A stretch of 64,000 nt of DNA, taken from positions 511,001 through 575,000 of the forward strand of contig JABMCL010002749.1 of the NCBI GenBank assembly GCA_018857735.1. The letters run 5' to 3'. This DNA is from Alviniconcha marisindica (taxonomy: Eukaryota; Mollusca; Gastropoda; Provannidae). Shown here one piece after another: positions 63,086-64,000 of the stretch (positions are counted from its first letter, which is position 1; each line of letters starts with the position of its first letter). The notes beneath the pieces are model-generated. The model did no database searches. It was not told the DNA's origin and was given only the letters and a program-made list of their open reading frames with translations. The translations under genes were made by a program, and so were the position numbers.

Positions 63086-63630
63086 GATCAGAATCAAAAT
63101 CAACTTTAATGTCACAAAAACTAATGGGTATTTAAGACACATTATGACTTTCATGATCAAAATCAAAATCAACTGTATTGTCACAAAAACTAATGGGTAT
63201 TTAAGACACATTATGACTTTCATGATCAAAATCAAAATCAACTTTAATGTCACAAAAATTAATGGGTATTTAAGACACATTATGACTTTCATGATCAAAA
63301 TCAAAATCAACTTTGTCACAAAAACTACAGAGTATATAAGACACATTATGACTTTCATGATCAAAATCAAAATCAACTTTAATGTCACAAAAACTACTGG
63401 GCATATAAGACACATTATGACTTTCATGATCAGAATCAAAATCAACTTTAATATCACAAAACCTAATGGGCATATAAGACACATGACTTTCATGATCAGA
63501 ATCAAAAACAACTTTATTGTCACTAAAACTACTGGGTATATAAGACACATTATGACTTTCATGATCAGAATCAAAATCAGCTTTAATGTCACAAAAACTA
63601 ATGGGCATATAAGACACATTATGACTTGCA
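63086..63630 (-). repeat. 69-bp tandem array (eight copies) in the tetraspanin intron
   Basis: Copies start GATCA(A/G)AATCAAAATCAAC at 63086, 63155, 63224, 63293, 63359, 63428, 63494 and 63563. Each contains TTTAATGTCACAAAAACTA and AAGACACATTATGACTTTCA. The periods of 69 or 66 bp are multiples of three, so open frames of 240 and 260 residues run through it on opposite strands. Confidence 0.94.
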
Positions 63631-63679
63631 TACTAAGTCAATCTACGTTTCAAGTCAGTGATGGATATACACTTTTAGG

Positions 63680-64000
63680 GAGTTCTGACCTTGTCTCTAA
63701 CACACACTGCCCCCGCCGTGAGACAGCAGGAAGGGGTAAGCATAATGACGTCACAGTTTACCCAACCAGGCCTGACCTTATCTCCATCACATTCTGCCCC
63801 CGCAGTGAGACAGTTTGTCCCCAATATGTCAGCCCTACATCATCGTGAGACAGCAGGAAAAGGGAAGCATACTGACGTCATAGTGACTTACCGAGTAACG
63901 CCTGACTTGTCTCCATCACACTCTGCCCCCGCCGTGAGACAAGCAGGAACGAGGAGGTGGGTGGGGGAGGGGGGGAAAAGGGAAGCATACTGACGTTACA
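63680..64000 (+). repeat. Repeat of about 120 bp carrying CRE palindromes
   Basis: Three units share CTGCCCCCGC(C/A)GTGAGACA, GGGAAGCATACTGACGT-type ends and (C)CTGACCTTGTCTC-type starts. TGACGTCA occurs at 63746 and 63873; the third unit has TGACGTTA at 63991. The array runs off the right edge. Confidence 0.85.

Noticed and set aside
62909..63848. Open frames of 240 aa (minus) and 260 aa (plus)
   Set aside because: Both run through the 69-bp tandem array, whose unit is a multiple of three. Only the last 39 codons before the GTGGGT donor on the minus strand resemble a protein family.

Overview
The window is eukaryotic nuclear DNA from an animal, most likely a lophotrochozoan and probably a mollusc. 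This is inferred from short exons with GT-AG introns, metazoan-type protein sequences, and introns packed with AC, AT and CT microsatellites, minisatellites, poly-G/poly-C tracts and tRNA-derived SINE-like repeats. The species call is an inference and is not tested. No prokaryotic operon, phage or CRISPR structure is seen.

Layout. (1) 135-2248, minus: the first three coding exons of a TTLL12 orthologue; the rest lies off the left edge. (2) 5113-9872, minus: a complete six-exon gene for a 357-residue protein with two STI1/DP chaperone-type repeats. (3) 10341-20153, plus: a complete twelve-exon DDX18/Has1 DEAD-box helicase (589 aa), head to head with gene 2. (4) 23459-30593, minus: a complete seven-exon ribosomal protein eS4 gene (RPS4, 262 aa). 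One of its introns carries three related copies of what looks like an H/ACA snoRNA. (5) 30826-44919, plus: a metal-responsive transcription factor MTF-1 gene (657 aa if it stops at the first stop) with six C2H2 fingers, starting only 232 bp from the RPS4 start codon. (6) 44920-62962: about 18 kb without a recognisable host gene, holding minisatellites, microsatellites, two non-LTR retrotransposon remnants, a SINE-like element and a fold-back element. (7) 62963-63079, minus: one exon of a tetraspanin-like protein, followed in its upstream intron by a 69-bp tandem array and a CRE-containing repeat.

Exon models were built by hand from splice sites, reading phase and family similarity. For the four complete genes the exon lengths sum to an exact multiple of three. 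DDX18 and RPS4 both serve ribosome production; TTLL12, MTF-1 and the tetraspanin are unrelated in function.

The most interesting observations are the triplicated intronic H/ACA-like RNA in RPS4, a tandem array made from the 3' end of DDX18 exon 9 including its splice donor, repeats that reach into splice acceptors (DDX18 exon 8 and MTF-1 exon 9), the compact RPS4/MTF-1 divergent promoter, and a fold-back element with arms of about 110 bp. Many of the longest open frames are artefacts of tandem repeats whose unit length is a multiple of three.
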